Positions 12,301-24,720 of a DNA stretch of 64,000 bases are shown here, in pieces. The notes beneath the pieces were generated by a model that worked only from the letters and a program-made list of their open reading frames with translations, made no database searches and was not told the DNA's origin. Location: NCBI RefSeq assembly GCF_009905375.1, contig NC_133647.1:174202790-174266789 (forward strand), written 5' to 3'. The translations under genes were made by a program, and so were the position numbers. Numbering within the stretch: position 1 is the stretch's first letter; every line of letters begins with the position of its first letter. This DNA is from Apium graveolens. Lineage: Eukaryota > Streptophyta > Magnoliopsida > Apiales > Apiaceae.

Positions 12301-13610
12301 CTTTACGTTTCAGAGTCATGGATTTCATCTGAACTAGGAGTGGCGTAAGTGGTCGAGTGGCTCCGGCCCAGCCTTATTATATTGGCCCAAAATGGCCTGG
12401 AAGTTCCGCTAAGACGGTCCATTCCTTAGGAGTCCAGTGTTCGGTTGACAAGTAAATCCGACAGGTTCTCCTCTACATGTAGAAAATGGTGGGGTTGTAC
12501 TACTACGACTGATCATCGTAAGTGGTCTTCCTGGCACGGCAAACTCCCGTAATGAGTTCATCTTCCAATTGGATATTTCTGCAACACTACCCAGAGCACT
12601 TCGATAGAAAGGCTACGGTTGGGCGATTGTTGAGTGTTGGCAGGGTCAAGTTTTCAAAATGATGTGTGCATCAAATGAAGTATCTCATAACTTCATTTTA
12701 TTTTGATGATATTTTAAAGATTGATTCTATACAAGTTTTGTCTTATAGCTTAATCTATGGGATGAACTATTTATACATTGAACGGTGGTAGTTCAAGTAG
12801 TATTCGGAAAAGATATAAGTATATTGGAGTATCTTGTAACTTCATCTTTTAAACTTATATCTAGTAAATGATTATCTTGTGCATGTCAAAGATTTTCAGA
12901 AAAATGTTGAGACAAGGTTAGATATATGAGATCACCTTGCAACGATATTTTTATACAATTATAAACTGGAACTCTATGTATATTATACATGGCAGAGGAT
13001 TTCAAAGATTTTGAAAAGTATATAAGTATATATACTGAATATTTTGCGACTTCGTCGCATTAAGAGGTCGAACTTGGTTCATTTCTTTTGACCAAGACTT
13101 TCATGAGTACTATGAGAGGGCTCATATATTGTTAATCATTATACATATTATCTTGGTGGGCTTGCTGCTCACCCTTGCTTTCTTCTTTCATCACACAACA
13201 ACAGATAGAAAAGATGAACAGGACCAAGCTCCCGATTCGCAAGCGATTAGGAAACGTTCTGCAATTTCCTATAGGCGTTGATGTCGCTGTAGTTGAGGTA
13301 GGAACTACCAATAGGCTAGGCTTTCAACTTTTGATGTACCAGACTTATGTATCTTTATCAATTGTAATAATGGCAAAGAAATGTAAATTTATTCAGAAAC
13401 CCGTTTAAGGTGTATTGGCATATAATTGTGGAATAAAACGACTTGTGATTATTTTTGGATATTCATATCTGAGACTATAACTTATGGTGTGTGTGTTTAT
13501 TGTGGGGTCACAGTACAGAGTAGTTGATTATTTATTGAGATTGGGAGTTATTAAGGGAAATGGAACTCGTGACAACCCGGATCCCCGACCCCGGATTTGG
13601 GGGTGTTACA
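9388..13610 (+). repeat. 5' LTR of element C (4.2 kb)
   Basis: It runs from TGTAATAACCCC to GGGTGTTACA with the primer site 4 bases downstream. The solo LTR at 51734-55679 is the same family over most of its length. Examples are the shared stretch with AAACATAGCCGTCGTAATGT near 10650 and 52900, the ATTCATTC-rich AT block, and the last 430 bp. No convincing long ORF is present. Confidence 0.92.
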
Positions 13611-13614
13611 GAAG

Positions 13615-13626
13615 TGGTATCAGAGC
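13615..13626 (+). other. Primer binding site of element C (tRNA-Met)
   Basis: TGGTATCAGAGC four bases after the LTR end is the standard site complementary to the 3' end of initiator tRNA-Met. Confidence 0.88.
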
Positions 13627-13881
13627 CAAGCGTTATAAACCTCAGAGATGATGTGACGTTAAGATAATAAGTTCACTAAGATAATAAGAACTCTTGCCAA
13701 GTTCATAGTCGGGCTACCTAACGTAGTACTGACAGTTAAAACACTTACGGGAGCCCTTATAAATATCGTGATAGTAACATAGTTCGTTCTCGTATAGGGC
13801 AGCGGGGCACCGAACCCTGAGGTTCAGGAGCATCAGCATGAGGATGTTTTATTACAAGTTGGAGATCAAATTGTGAATCCG

Positions 13882-14646
13882 ATGGAGTACCCTAATGAGG
13901 GACCGGATGAGATTCATATTGAGAATGTTGCGGTTGAGGATGTTATTCCGGAAAGGATTGTGGCTGAGGAGGATCTCATGGAGGATCCTGATGAGAATGA
14001 AGAGAGGACCGCTGAGGAATTGATGACCGTATTCAGGGCGACTACCAGAGCAAGAATGGCCGCGAGGGTGGCACTAGAGGATGAAGAGTTACCAAGGGCA
14101 CAAAGGTTAATGAGGGCAGAAGGAGTGGGGCCTTCCACGACCCCAATCATACCGGTATCAGACCCTCTTCCAGAGGTTCCTGTAGACATCCATGAGGTTC
14201 CACCAATTCCTGTTCCCTCCCCTGTACAGAGCCCAGCACATACAGAGGAAATGCCACCTTTATCTCCTGCACCATTGTCACCTGATACCGTGCTTGGTTA
14301 TCCATTTGGATCTCCTGGGTCTGCGCCACCTGCACCCCATGGACTGCTAGATGCTACCACTCAGGCTTCTCTTATCGCCAATTATCACATGACTTTGGGT
14401 GGCCTGTCCGAGGCCCGTAATGTTAGGAGTAATCTGTTGGATCGACTTACTGCACCAAGGATTGAGGGCGGGGTACTTCCGGCGGGATTAACTCATAGCA
14501 TGGAAAGGATTGAGGCTACCACCCGTGTTACAGCTAGAGGCCATCTTGAGGGTCAGATTGATCCAGCTCTACTTGCAACTATCTTAGACCTCATCACCTC
14601 TGTGATGGAGCAGGTTAGAGATGTCGTGCGTGCTCGCATTTCTTGA
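13882..14646 (+). CDS. Acidic, proline-rich N-terminal gag-like ORF of element C
   Basis: An uninterrupted 255-codon frame from the first ATG at 13882; an upstream in-frame GTG at 13873 has no special support. The N-terminal third is very acidic, the middle is a Pro/Val/Ser linker (PEVPVDIHEVPPIPVPSPVQ), and the end is a predicted helix (SVMEQVRDVVRARIS). It sits between the primer site and the decayed gag core, so it is probably the N-terminal region of the element's Gag. Element H encodes a protein of similar layout in the same place. It is the only intact frame in element C. I cannot assign a biochemical function. Confidence 0.6.
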   Translation: MEYPNEGPDEIHIENVAVEDVIPERIVAEEDLMEDPDENEERTAEELMTVFRATTRARMAARVALEDEELPRAQRLMRAEGVGPSTTPIIPVSDPLPEVPVDIHEVPPIPVPSPVQSPAHTEEMPPLSPAPLSPDTVLGYPFGSPGSAPPAPHGLLDATTQASLIANYHMTLGGLSEARNVRSNLLDRLTAPRIEGGVLPAGLTHSMERIEATTRVTARGHLEGQIDPALLATILDLITSVMEQVRDVVRARIS

Positions 14647-17600
14647 TCAATGGTAGTGTGCAGAGCCAGAGCAATCAGACAAGGGTTTCATGTAGCACCG
14701 CTTTTGGAGGATTAACCTAAGTTATGAATGATTAGTTTTAATGACTAGATGATTATCTATGGTAGTACTTTTGGGATAGAAGCGATCAGATCACATGATG
14801 TAATTCTCTTTAATATGTTCAGTTGTTGTACCCTCGAACCAATGGTTATGTATATATTCGTTAATTTCAGTTCAGATCAGTTCGTGGTGATAAGTTCATA
14901 TTGTTAATTGCACTATTAACACTTAAGAGGGTGTCATGAAGTTTATAGAACTTGAGAATTCATAATTTGCAATCGTGCAAGGACTGAACGAGGGAAAGAC
15001 TTAAGCAAAGTAAGTAAGATAAATATCCAGAGATTCTCAAAAATTTTCCAAGTAATATGCCCCCACAAGGAATAAGATTAGGGGCAAACCTTGAATGTGA
15101 TAATCAGGGAGGTCGCAATTAAGATATAAGGAACCCAGAATATAATGAAGTGGAAAATGAAGAATTTAAATTAAAAAGATGACTCCAATTATGGGGAGTA
15201 GGAAGAAATATTTAGACTGAGAAAACAAAAGTTGAGCAAGATAGGAAGAACCAGAATGGTACTCCTCTTGGGCAATCCATGGACCTGCCTAAAACAAAAC
15301 TTATACTTTTACCCCTAACCACCACCTTGAGGAAACAATGTGGTGTGAAATTCTTTCAGGACCTTTAAGTCGCTAAGCTCTCAGAGTTCCAAGGAACAAA
15401 CTGACCCAGTCGAGGCAAGAGCCTGGCTAAAGGAAATACAGGAATCATTTGAGATTCTAAATGATTGACGAATCACAAAAGACTGTTTTTGTCACTTACC
15501 CTCCTAAGAGAGAGGCCACCCACTGATGAAAGGCCAAGGAAGGCACGGAGCAAGAGATTATAATAAACTGATTTAAGTTCAGTCAATTGTTTTCAGGAAA
15601 GTACTTCCCAAGGTTATGGAAATAGTGTAAAAGCTTTAGAGCCAGAACAAAGGCAGACGAGTATGATGAATTATGAATCTAAGTTGTAAAAGTTATCAAG
15701 ATTCGTTCTGAGGAAACGAATCCAAAATGACGGGATGTATGAAATCAATGCTTATGTTGTGTTGGTTCATGAAATAATGATAAGAGAAAGGAAAAAAAAA
15801 AGAAACTGAAGTGGAAAGGAATATAAAGGCAATAGAGTTTGAGGAATGATAAGGGAGTTGGGTATGAGGAAACCCTAAAGACTCGTAGTAATAGAAATAG
15901 AAAAGTATGTAATCGTCAGGATGAGGGTGATTCACCATGAGTTAAATTGATGGTTGAAGGTATAAGAGATACATATATTTTATCCCCTGTAAGTTGGGAG
16001 GATTCGAGGAAACCTTGAGATAGTTCAAAGGATAAATAATGAGACGCGGATAGACTGAGGAGACAAGAAAGTAAGAAATTAGGAAAATTGGATGAAGGAA
16101 GGACCTTCAAGAATGTGAAGTGTAAGACCGGTGGCATAATACCCAGAAAGGGAGACGCCAGGTATGAAAGATATCCCAACGTTAAGATGACTATTGAGAT
16201 AAACAACAAAAGTAAATATGGAATTATTAAGAAGAAGTTCACGTTGAACACGACCAATATCTTCCAGAACATCCCTGTTGTCATTACCAAATTAGGAAAG
16301 AAAAGCGGATAACCGATGTTATCTTTTGGAGGCCATAATTGATTGACCTCATTTGGAATACAGATGTTATTGTGAAATTAGGCATATACTATCGAGGTGG
16401 GAATGATTGAATAAGACACCCTTATCAGGGATATATGACTTGATTTATCCATGGAAGGATGCATGTACCTTTTTAAAGGTGGAATTAAGGATAGAACATC
16501 GGTAACTTAAAATGAATCCTAGGGGAATGCATAAAGGTTGGCATTTCACCCTTAATAGGGATATTATGAGTTTTGACAGTATGAATTGGAAAGGATTAAG
16601 GTAATAACAACCTTTAAGAATCAGTAGAGAAATTTTCAGAAGCATATAGACAATGGTTCTAGTATTAGTAAAGGGTATTTCGATATGCCCAGTATCTAGG
16701 GAATACAGGAGGAACGATTCAAGGATAACCTTAGAGGTTTTACAAGGAGAAAGGTAATACTCAAAATTCTCAAGAATAGAAATGTTGCTAAAGGAAATAT
16801 GACGTAATTATAATGATGTCAAGTGGGGCACGTGTTAAACCACGAGAAAGTATGGATCGAACCAGTAATGGTCGAAATTGTTCAGGGCAATTAGGACTTA
16901 AGATAAAAAGATGTTCTAAGTATGATTAAAAGTCAGTCGTGACAGTGATTAACCTCTAAAGACTGAGGCAATAACTTATGGAAAAATGGTGATAATTTTT
17001 TTTATTTTTACTCATCAGACTTTAAAGAAAACATCTTCACATAAGCTGTGATTGAAATGAGGTAGAAAATTTATTTGGAGGTGGTTAAAATGACATTGAC
17101 TGTAAGGAAATTTTACTATCAGGAAAGGCCAAAGAGGTGGCCGACACTTTAAAGGTAAGAGGATAATTATAGGCGCTTGTGCCAAAGGAATACAGTGATG
17201 ATGGTTAAAGCTATGAGGGTTGTATTATGGTTTGGAAGATTGACATTCCTTCTGATGACTGTGCAATACCCAACTGTAATAGTAGTTGGTAAAGGTTTAA
17301 TTCGTGTAATCGCCATGAGCGGGCTATCTATCTCAGAAGATACTATCTTGAGATAAGCCAGGACCATGTTTCAAAAAGGACTAGATGAACCCTTGAGTTA
17401 AGTCTTCTATTTAGGGCATACGATTAAGAATGGTATTAACCTGCTATCGTTGCTTTGACTGAAACTCTTCTGCAATTTTATCTACTTCATGTCATGAAAG
17501 TACGTCAGAGTTTGGAGTGTTCTTCATAAATTATGATTGGTGATTATGTTAACTCCTTAGAAGTATTCTATACGACATGTATGGACTCTGTATGGTTAGA

Positions 17601-17976
17601 TATTAAGATTTCATGGAAAGTGAATGACGACAGTAGGTCAGTGGTGGACCATAGTAATGCAGCAATGATTCTGCAACTAATGAGCTAATTACAACCGTGA
17701 GAGTTGTATTGGAGTGGATGTTGAGATTGAGTACCACTAATTGGGTCGTGGTAGTGTATAAGTTATCATTGATAGACTAATTAAGTAGATTATCTACCTA
17801 TTGAATACTTATTCCTTCTTATCAATAGAGAGTCTTATTACTATACGAGGAAGGTTGCGGTGCAAGCATAGAATTATATTAATGATGATGTATAAAATAA
17901 GATTCCAGATTCGATTTTTGATGTCGAGGGAGTTTCAAAAGTAATTGAGTATAAGCTCGAGGAAGAGCATGGGTCC
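14647..17976 (+). pseudogene. Decayed gag-pol of element C
   Basis: No long frame survives, but short coding traces remain. Near 15404-15450 the translation DPVEARAWLKEIQESFE fits the Ty3/gypsy gag core. Near 17091-17157 DIDCKEILLSGKAKEVADTL fits the linker after RNase H of Tekay/Del elements, usually written YDCEI..HPGKAN.VADAL. The many stops, frameshifts and purine-rich runs between them indicate long neutral decay. The stretch ends where a fragment of the LTR begins. Confidence 0.7.
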
Positions 17977-18310
17977 GTAGATGTCGCTGTAGCTGAGGTA
18001 GGAACTGCCAATAGGCTAGGCTTTCAACTTTTGATGTACCAGACTTATGTATCTTTATCAATTGTAATAATGGCAAAGAAATGTAAATTAATTCAGAAAC
18101 CCGTTTAAGGTGTATTGGCATATAATTGTGGAATAAAACGACTTGTGATTATTTTTGGATATTCATCTCTGAGACTATAACTCATGGTGTGTGTGTTTAT
18201 TGTGGGGTCACAGTACAGAGTAGTTGATTATTTATTGAGATTGGGAGTTATTAAGGGAAATGGAACTCGTGACAACCCGGATCCCCGACCCCGGATTTGG
18301 GGGTGTTACA
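17977..18310 (+). repeat. Truncated 3' LTR of element C (334 bp)
   Basis: It matches 13277-13610, the last part of the 5' LTR, with about 5 differences seen by eye. The first ~3.9 kb of the LTR is missing. Its right end still has the intact TGTTACA terminus and target duplication. Confidence 0.9.
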
Positions 18311-19905
18311 TTTTATCACTTATAATGTCGAGGACGAACCATTAAATTTCTGACAAGCTATGGATTCTTCGGAGTCTAGGCATTAGAAGGGCGCTGTGAA
18401 GAGTGAAATTGACTAATGGAATATGGGAGTTGGTTAATCTCCCTTCAGGGTGTTCTACTATCGGGTGCAAATGGGTTTTTAAAAGGAAGTTGAACCCTGA
18501 CGGCTCTATTGATAAGTACAAAGCTAGACTGGTAGCTAAGGGTTTTAAGCAAAAGGAAAGAATTGATTACTTTGATAAATACACTCCAGTTACAAGGATG
18601 GTAACAATCTGAATGCTTACAACATTGGCTTGTGTCCATGGTCTTATCATCCATCAGATGGATGTAAAGACAGCTTTTTTTCATGGTGAACTTGAAGAAG
18701 AGATTTATATGGACCAGCCTGAGGGATTTGTTGCATCTGGAAATGAAAGGAAAGTATGTAAGTTGATCAAGTCCATCTATGGCTTGAAACAAGCTACCAA
18801 GGATTGGAATAAAAAGTTTGATGAAACTGTATTGCCTTTCAGTTATATAATTAATGAAAGTGACAAGTGTGTCTACACCAAAGTTAAAGGTAGTGAGTGT
18901 GTTATCTTTTTCTTATATGTGGATGACATCTTATTGTTTGAAACCAATATTGAGATTATTAATGAGACAAAAGAATTCTTGAAAAGGCATTTTTAAATGA
19001 AAGATATGGGTGAGGCTAGTGTGATTCTTGGAATCAAACTGATTCAGTCGACTGAGGGAATAACCTTGACTCAATCTCAATATATAGAGAAATCTATACT
19101 TGAGAAATATGGTTATTCACAGTGTAGAATCGCTAGTACATCCTATGATCCTAAAGTTTTCCTTGTCAAGAATACTTTAGGAGTTTATGTGTCTCAGTTA
19201 AGGTATTCTCAGATTATTGGGAGCTTGCAATATCTTGCTAATTGTACTAGACCAGATTTTTTATATTTTATGTCTAAGTTGGCTAGATATACAAGCTGTC
19301 CAAACAAAGCTCATTGGGATGCTCTTGATAGAGTACTTAGATATCTAAAAGGCATAATGTACCTTAGTTTACACTGCAGGATATTTCCTGGTGTGCTTGA
19401 AGGGTACAGTGATGCAAGTTGGATAGCTAAGAAGTCTGGTTCCAATGGAGTGAGTGGATATGTGCTCATCTTGGCTGGTGGAGCAATATCCTGGAAGTCA
19501 AGCAGATAGACTATAGTGACTCGGTCTATATTTGAGGCTGAGTTGTATGCACTAGATGTCATGGGAACGGAGGCTGAATGGTTACACAGACTTATGTCTG
19601 CGATACCTGTAGTAAGCATACCGCTTTCTGCTATTGCTATTCACTATGATAGTAGAACAACTATTGACAAGATTAGCAGTAAAAAGCATAATGCTAAAAC
19701 TAAGAGACACATCCAAGTTAGACTCAAGTCTATAAGGGGTTTAGTGACTGATAGGATTATAGCTATAGAGTTTATAGGAACTCAGAATAATATAGCTGAC
19801 CATTTGACTAAAGGACTGGAACCTGCAATGGTCCTCAAGTCAAGGTTGGGGATGGGACTGTCAACCCATCATAATTCATCAACAGTGGGAACCCAATACA
19901 CATGA
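18311..19905 (+). pseudogene. Copia A reverse transcriptase and RNase H
   Basis: One frame with nonsense codons at 18610-18612, 18994-18996 and 19507-19509, plus an earlier one near 18350. Reverse transcriptase motifs are IDKYKARLVAKGFKQKE, IHQMDVKTAFFHGELEEEIY, SIYGLKQATKDWN and the catalytic YVDDIL near 18917-18934. RNase H motifs are GYSDASWIA, EAELYAL and NNIADHLTKGL at the end. It continues the polyprotein begun at 8676 across element C. CGA-to-TGA, CAG-to-TAG and similar changes would explain the stops. Confidence 0.92.
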
Positions 19906-20435
19906 GAGGAGATCCCTCGAAGTGTATTCAATGTGGTAATAACAAGATGTAAGGATGAATCGGTAGTACCTTTGCTACATAGATGATACTATTGTATCTG
20001 AGTCTATCCCTATCCCCTGTAAACCTAGAAGGTACTGACACTTATAAAAAATCAAGAGTGTTAACACTCTGAATGGGATCAAGTCATTAGACGAGATAGA
20101 AGCAGTATATCTCTAGAGTTGCCTAGCTAAGCGAATGTAATTGTGTGGTCGCAATTAGAGGAAAGGGTTATTCCTTGAAGCATTCGACGAACAGGATCGA
20201 GACAAGACCATTAATGTCTCAAAGCCGTAGATTGGCACCATAGTCGTTGACTTGTCGTCGTCTATGGAACATTGTTATACTAAACAGATTAAGATTTAAG
20301 GTGAACATTCCATCTGAATCCGGTAGCCATTGAAGTAGAGGACTTAGGAGGGTTCAAACCCAGAAGGGTACCGAATTTAAAAAATAAGTCATGATGAAAA
20401 ACCTGATCGCATTTCTGTATGGATTTGTGGGGGAT
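19906..20435 (+). other. 3' untranslated region and polypurine tract of copia A
   Basis: No ORF is supported. The stretch ends in GGATTTGTGGGGGAT (about 20421-20435), a polypurine tract directly before the LTR start TGTTAG at 20436. Confidence 0.7.
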
Positions 20436-21500
20436 TGTTAGAAAAAAGGGATTTTAGATCATAATTTTTATTATGTTCTTGATGATAATCCTAAAATCTA
20501 ATGATTGGAAGTTTTTACATGATATGTGAACTTAAACTTTTATATATGGATCTAAGTATTTTCTTAGTGAAATCCATAAAGAAATAGAGTTGAAACTAGT
20601 AGCTTGTAAAAGCTTGAAATGGAAAACGTGTCATTTGTCCCACATTGAAAATAAATAAAGTGAGGATTTTATTTATTTATGATTTAATTTTTTAATTAGA
20701 ATTAATTTATCAGTCGGGTTGAGTTATTGTTTCTGTTTGGCTTGGTCACTTTGTAAGTGGGCTGAGTCAGATTCAATAAATTTGGACATGTAACTGATAA
20801 TATATATTCATAATTGAAAACATTAAAACCGATTTAATGTGTGGATTAAATACAAAAGCTGTTACATTTTATTTAAATTCAAAATCAGCAGTTTTGATTT
20901 ATGTATTAAATGAGCAGTTTTAATTTCTGATATTAAAGTCTTTTAACGTCTATTAATGTCAGGGTGGTCAGTTACACCTAACCTCTACTATAAATAGAGG
21001 CCTAAGTTGTTGATGAGAAAAATCACACTTACATTCTCTTCTTCTCTCTGCTTTCTCTACTCTCCCAAACACTATTCTGTGAGCTGCTGATTTTTTCGGC
21101 GACTGAGGTGCCAGTCGGAGTTGGATTTGTTGTTGCCGTGAACATCATGTCCTGAGCTGTTTTATCTTGGAGGAGGCATTGCAAGCAACCCAACGCAGCA
21201 GGTGGGGGCAATTATCTCTTCAAGAGCCGTCAGGGCTTCGAGCAAGGCCTAGCGACTCAGCTGATCATTTTCTTGTTGCATTGTACCTGTTTGCTACCAC
21301 TGCTTTTTTCTGTTTCTTTTCACTGTGTTAATGTTATGGTTACTGGTACGCTTTCTGGTCTTTCTTTGTCCTTACAGTTACTGATATGCATGTTGTTTAC
21401 CTACATGTTTTGTTTCGTTAATTGTTATATTGGCATTGGCTTGCTAAATATGTTATATAACTGCCTCTATGTTGCTGTAATAGTCAATAGTTCCAATATC
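20436..21500 (+). repeat. 3' LTR of copia A (end uncertain)
   Basis: It starts TGTTAGAAAAAAGGG right after the polypurine tract. A TATA box with CTATAAATAGAGG near 20988 and a CT-rich leader after it are typical of a U3/R boundary. The outer end should carry CTAACA but no clear copy is visible, and the matching 5' LTR is outside the window. Confidence 0.6.
20988..20997 (+). promoter_or_regulatory. TATA box in copia A LTR
   Basis: CTATAAATAG followed 30-50 bases later by a CT-rich stretch (TTCTCTTCTTCTCTCTGC), the usual plant core promoter arrangement. It would have driven the genomic transcript. Confidence 0.55.
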
Positions 21501-22530
21501 TAATATAGCTCATTAAGAAATATATATATACATATATATTCTTGTTTGTGTTGTATAATTTTTATTTAATGAATTAATATAAACAGGGTAGTCAGTGTAC
21601 GTTTAAAATTAAACGATTAAACTTAATCTGTAGAATGTCGTTAGTATGTTTACAAAGAAAAAGCTAAAAATTAACATACATGTTGAATACAGAATTTATC
21701 AAAAAATTTAAATTTTATTTAAATAAACTATATGTACTGGTCTATATTATTATTGAGTTCACTACTAACTTACAATTAACTTACACAATTTAAAAAGATA
21801 AAAAAATGCATAACTGAAGTCAGAATGACTTGCAATTATAATATACAATAATATAAAATTTACACTACTGTTAATATAAAAGTTGATTTTAATGAAAAAT
21901 GTTAGTTTTTGAAATCCAACGTATGTATGTATGTAAAAATTTTAGTTTTTATTTAAACTACTGTTAATAAAGTAAGATTAAGTTGTATGTTAAGTTGTAT
22001 GTGTGTGGTCAGCATGTAAATTATCGTATGTTACATTTCTTAGTAAATTACGATAGTTTCAATTATTTATATGCTAAATATTTGATTTATGTACATGTAT
22101 AATCATTATTAACATCCAGGAAGTCAATTGATTAATTAAATAACAGTCATCTATAATTATTCAAAAATTAAAATTATGTAATAAATAAATTGCGCTAATT
22201 TATATATGGTATTCACATTATCACTGACAAACAATCCATATCTATTTTTTACGCAACCGGGTATCAATCATGGTTGTAACATAATAATAAATTATATATT
22301 GTTAAGACTTATTATTGATACTCCTGATTTTTTTAAGAATTCGAAGGAAAATTATAATTATATCATTATTTAAACCGCTTTTAAATTTCATTCATTACGA
22401 CTCTAATATTTCTTCATATAATAATTTGGTAATATTCTATTCTTCTAAAATTAAATATTTTTCAATTCGATAAAGTTTTATAAATATCAGTTGAACTGGA
22501 TAATTCCTTCAAATTATTGAACAATATATA
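21501..22530. other. AT-rich intergenic sequence
   Basis: Strongly AT-rich with short TA runs. I see no coding region, RNA gene or recognisable element boundary. The outer end of the copia A LTR may lie at its left side. Confidence 0.6.
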
Positions 22531-23631
22531 TATAGGGAATTGCTCAAATGAGAACCCATCTAAAAATGAGATATGAGATCTAATCTTAGCCCTTCATTTT
22601 TTATTTTTTTTTTATTTTCTTTTAATCTCATCCATACATTTCCTTCTCTCACCCATTTACCAAACTCTTACTTTAACCCATCTCTCTCATCCCTCCATCT
22701 CTCTCATCGACACCATTGTACCTCTCCAAGCCCACCACTCGTCGTCGTCGCTGCTCCACCGCCCCCGCAGGACTGTCATCCCCCTCTCCCTTCTTCCCCT
22801 CGCTCCTTCCGCATCTCCCCATCTTCATCTCCTACCTCCTCCTCCATCCATCACCGCCGTCTGAAATGTTGGCCGGAATAATCGTGGACCACTTCCACTT
22901 CAAAACCAACGACTACAGAGATTTACATAGCCTTCGATTAATCTTATCCATCACAATAATTTCATTAGCCTTCGCTTTTTTTAGATCTGATTTATCATAA
23001 ATTTCATTTTTGTGTTGTGTAGCATCTCCGTAGTTTTAATTAGGCTAATTAAAGATTATGATGATTGTTGGGATTGATTGAGGTCGTCGGATGATTTTTT
23101 GGTGGTGTGATTTGATTTTGGTGTTTATAATTTATTTATTGGTGATTTAGATTTAAATATGATAATTTTAGTACCGATATTGGTGCTCAAAGTTTATGAA
23201 AGGAGATGGTAGCCGCATCTGGTGGATATAAATAGTTGTTGGATGTGGTGATTTTAGGTTGACTATGGTGATTTTTTATATTCTGGGTTTGATTTTTCGT
23301 TTTTCAAGTGGTAATTTTTAATTTTCCGGAGGTGATTTTTATTTTCCGGATGTGATTTTTGATTTGACAGTGGTGATTTTATATTTGACGATGGTGATTT
23401 TCTGGTGGCTGCCAGCGGTGGTGGTGGTTGGCAGCGACGGTGGTGGCCGGAAATGGTGGTTGGAGGTAATGGTGGTGGTAAGTAGAAAGGAGATGATGAA
23501 GGAGGTGATAGTTAAAGATGATAATGAAATATAAAATGAGTGGTCCAGATTAAAAGTGAATTTAAATTTATGTGGTGGAGGTTAGATCTCATATCTCACC
23601 AGAAAAAAGGTTCTCATTGGAGTAAGACCCT

Positions 23632-23634
<3 letters not shown>
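22531..23634. mobile_element. Non-autonomous DNA element with inverted ends in TA repeats
   Basis: The left end TATAGGGAATTGCTCAAATG and the right end, read in reverse as TATAGGGTCTTACTCCAATG, continue into related inverted sequence (GAGAACC ... GAGATATGAGATCTAA) for about 55 bp. Both ends lie in TA-rich microsatellite sequence. The interior has a CT/Pro-codon-rich stretch (22680-22870) and many copies of GGTGATTTT (23230-23400). There is no transposase. The inverted ends and TA-tract insertion recall Helitron2/Helentron-derived or Micron-like elements, but the class is not settled. Confidence 0.65.

Positions 23635-23665
<31 letters not shown>
23635..23665. repeat. TA microsatellite
   Basis: A run of TA dinucleotides directly outside the right end of the inverted-end element. 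The left end also sits in a shorter TA run. Confidence 0.9.
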
Positions 23666-23667
<2 letters not shown>

Positions 23668-24720
23668 TTTAAATAATATAAAATGTATTGAATCAAATGC
23701 CACAATATAGTATAGATATAACTTTTATTTGAATGATTTAAAATATTAAAATAATTAATAATATTATCTTGATCAATGAATATTGCTTATCTTAAAGAAT
23801 TCTTTTTTAAAAGCTAGTTTTTTAAAGTGAAAAATGAAAAATAAATCGATTTAATATATCATCGTAGTTTTAACAAATCTCGTGAGACCTCATATCAAAT
23901 TTAGAATATTTTTAAGATCGGGACAAGTCTCAAAAACAATAATGCGCTACCTGTGAAATTAGTAATTTTAATACAAATAATTAATCGACGTGATCCTATA
24001 AAGACCTCAAACACATTAATTTATATTAACATAAGATATTAAAAAATTTCACATTATTGGTAAGATATAACGCCGAGCTTTTAATTTAAATTTACTAAAC
24101 GTAGAATGTGACGATGTTTTTTTGAGTATTTTTTGAATAATAGGCCAAATTCTGATTTCAAATTCGAAATAAATTAAAATGAATTGACTCATTATAATTC
24201 GAACTTATCTAAATATGTAATACCAATATAGATTATTTATATATAAGTGATTCTATTTTCGATATTTTCTTTAAAAATTATATACGTACATCTTAATTAT
24301 TTTTTATAATAAAAAATATATTAAAAATATATGAGATGTATTTTCAAACTAAAAAATGATTAATAAATAAGATAATAATCCATTTATGTACTATGCCTAA
24401 CTTTATATCTGAAATTCAATTCTTTACAATTAACTGTACAAATATTCAAGTAACTATCTTTTTTTTACGGAATTCAAGTAACTATCTTTAAAGTTAAATA
24501 AAATATTCATTTAGCACACTTAAATATTATGTGTATGACAAAAATCACATGTGACAATACAGTGTAGCGGTATTAAGTTGTACAGGTGTATGAAATATCT
24601 CAAGTTCGATTCTCTCAAACTACATGTTTTATATAAATATTAAAAATATGGGTAGTTTAGTCTTTTCAATGAGACTTTTTAATCTCATAAATTTTACCAC
24701 CATGTTCTCCTATTATATAT
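23666..24720. other. AT-rich intergenic sequence
   Basis: Low-complexity AT-rich DNA up to the LTR of element E. A short direct repeat of AATTCAAGTAACTATCTTT occurs near 24440-24490. No gene is visible. Confidence 0.6.

Larger units (their letters stand above)
9388..18310 (+). mobile_element. Tekay/Del-like LTR retrotransposon C, with TTTTA target duplication
   Basis: It is bounded by TGTAATAACCCC at the left and GGGGGTGTTACA at the right. The 5-bp target duplication TTTTA (9383-9387 and 18311-18315) is perfect. It has a 4.2 kb 5' LTR, a tRNA-Met primer site, one open reading frame and a decayed gag-pol. The 3' LTR keeps only its last 334 bp. The long LTR and the gag and RNase H remnants suggest a Tekay/Del chromovirus derivative. 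Large retrotransposon derivatives without coding capacity have a similar size layout. Confidence 0.88.
8673..21500 (+). mobile_element. Old Ty1/copia element A, split by elements B and C
   Basis: Copia integrase (8676-9387) and reverse transcriptase/RNase H (18311-19905) lie in the same orientation and belong to one polyprotein. Removing element C (9388-18310 plus one TTTTA) lets the frame continue. A polypurine tract and an LTR start at ~20426-20436 give the 3' end. Gag, protease and the 5' LTR should lie beyond the left edge, on the far side of Athila B. Stops and a frameshift show it is old. The outer end of the 3' LTR cannot be fixed because its partner is outside the window, so 21500 is a rough limit. 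Confidence 0.85.

Noticed and set aside
17167..17367. Minus-strand ORF in element C
   Set aside because: It is antisense to decayed Ty3/gypsy pol and without recognisable domains.
22573..22881. A Ser/Pro-rich 102-codon ORF
   Set aside because: It is explained by the CT-rich low-complexity interior of the inverted-end element and has no conserved pattern.
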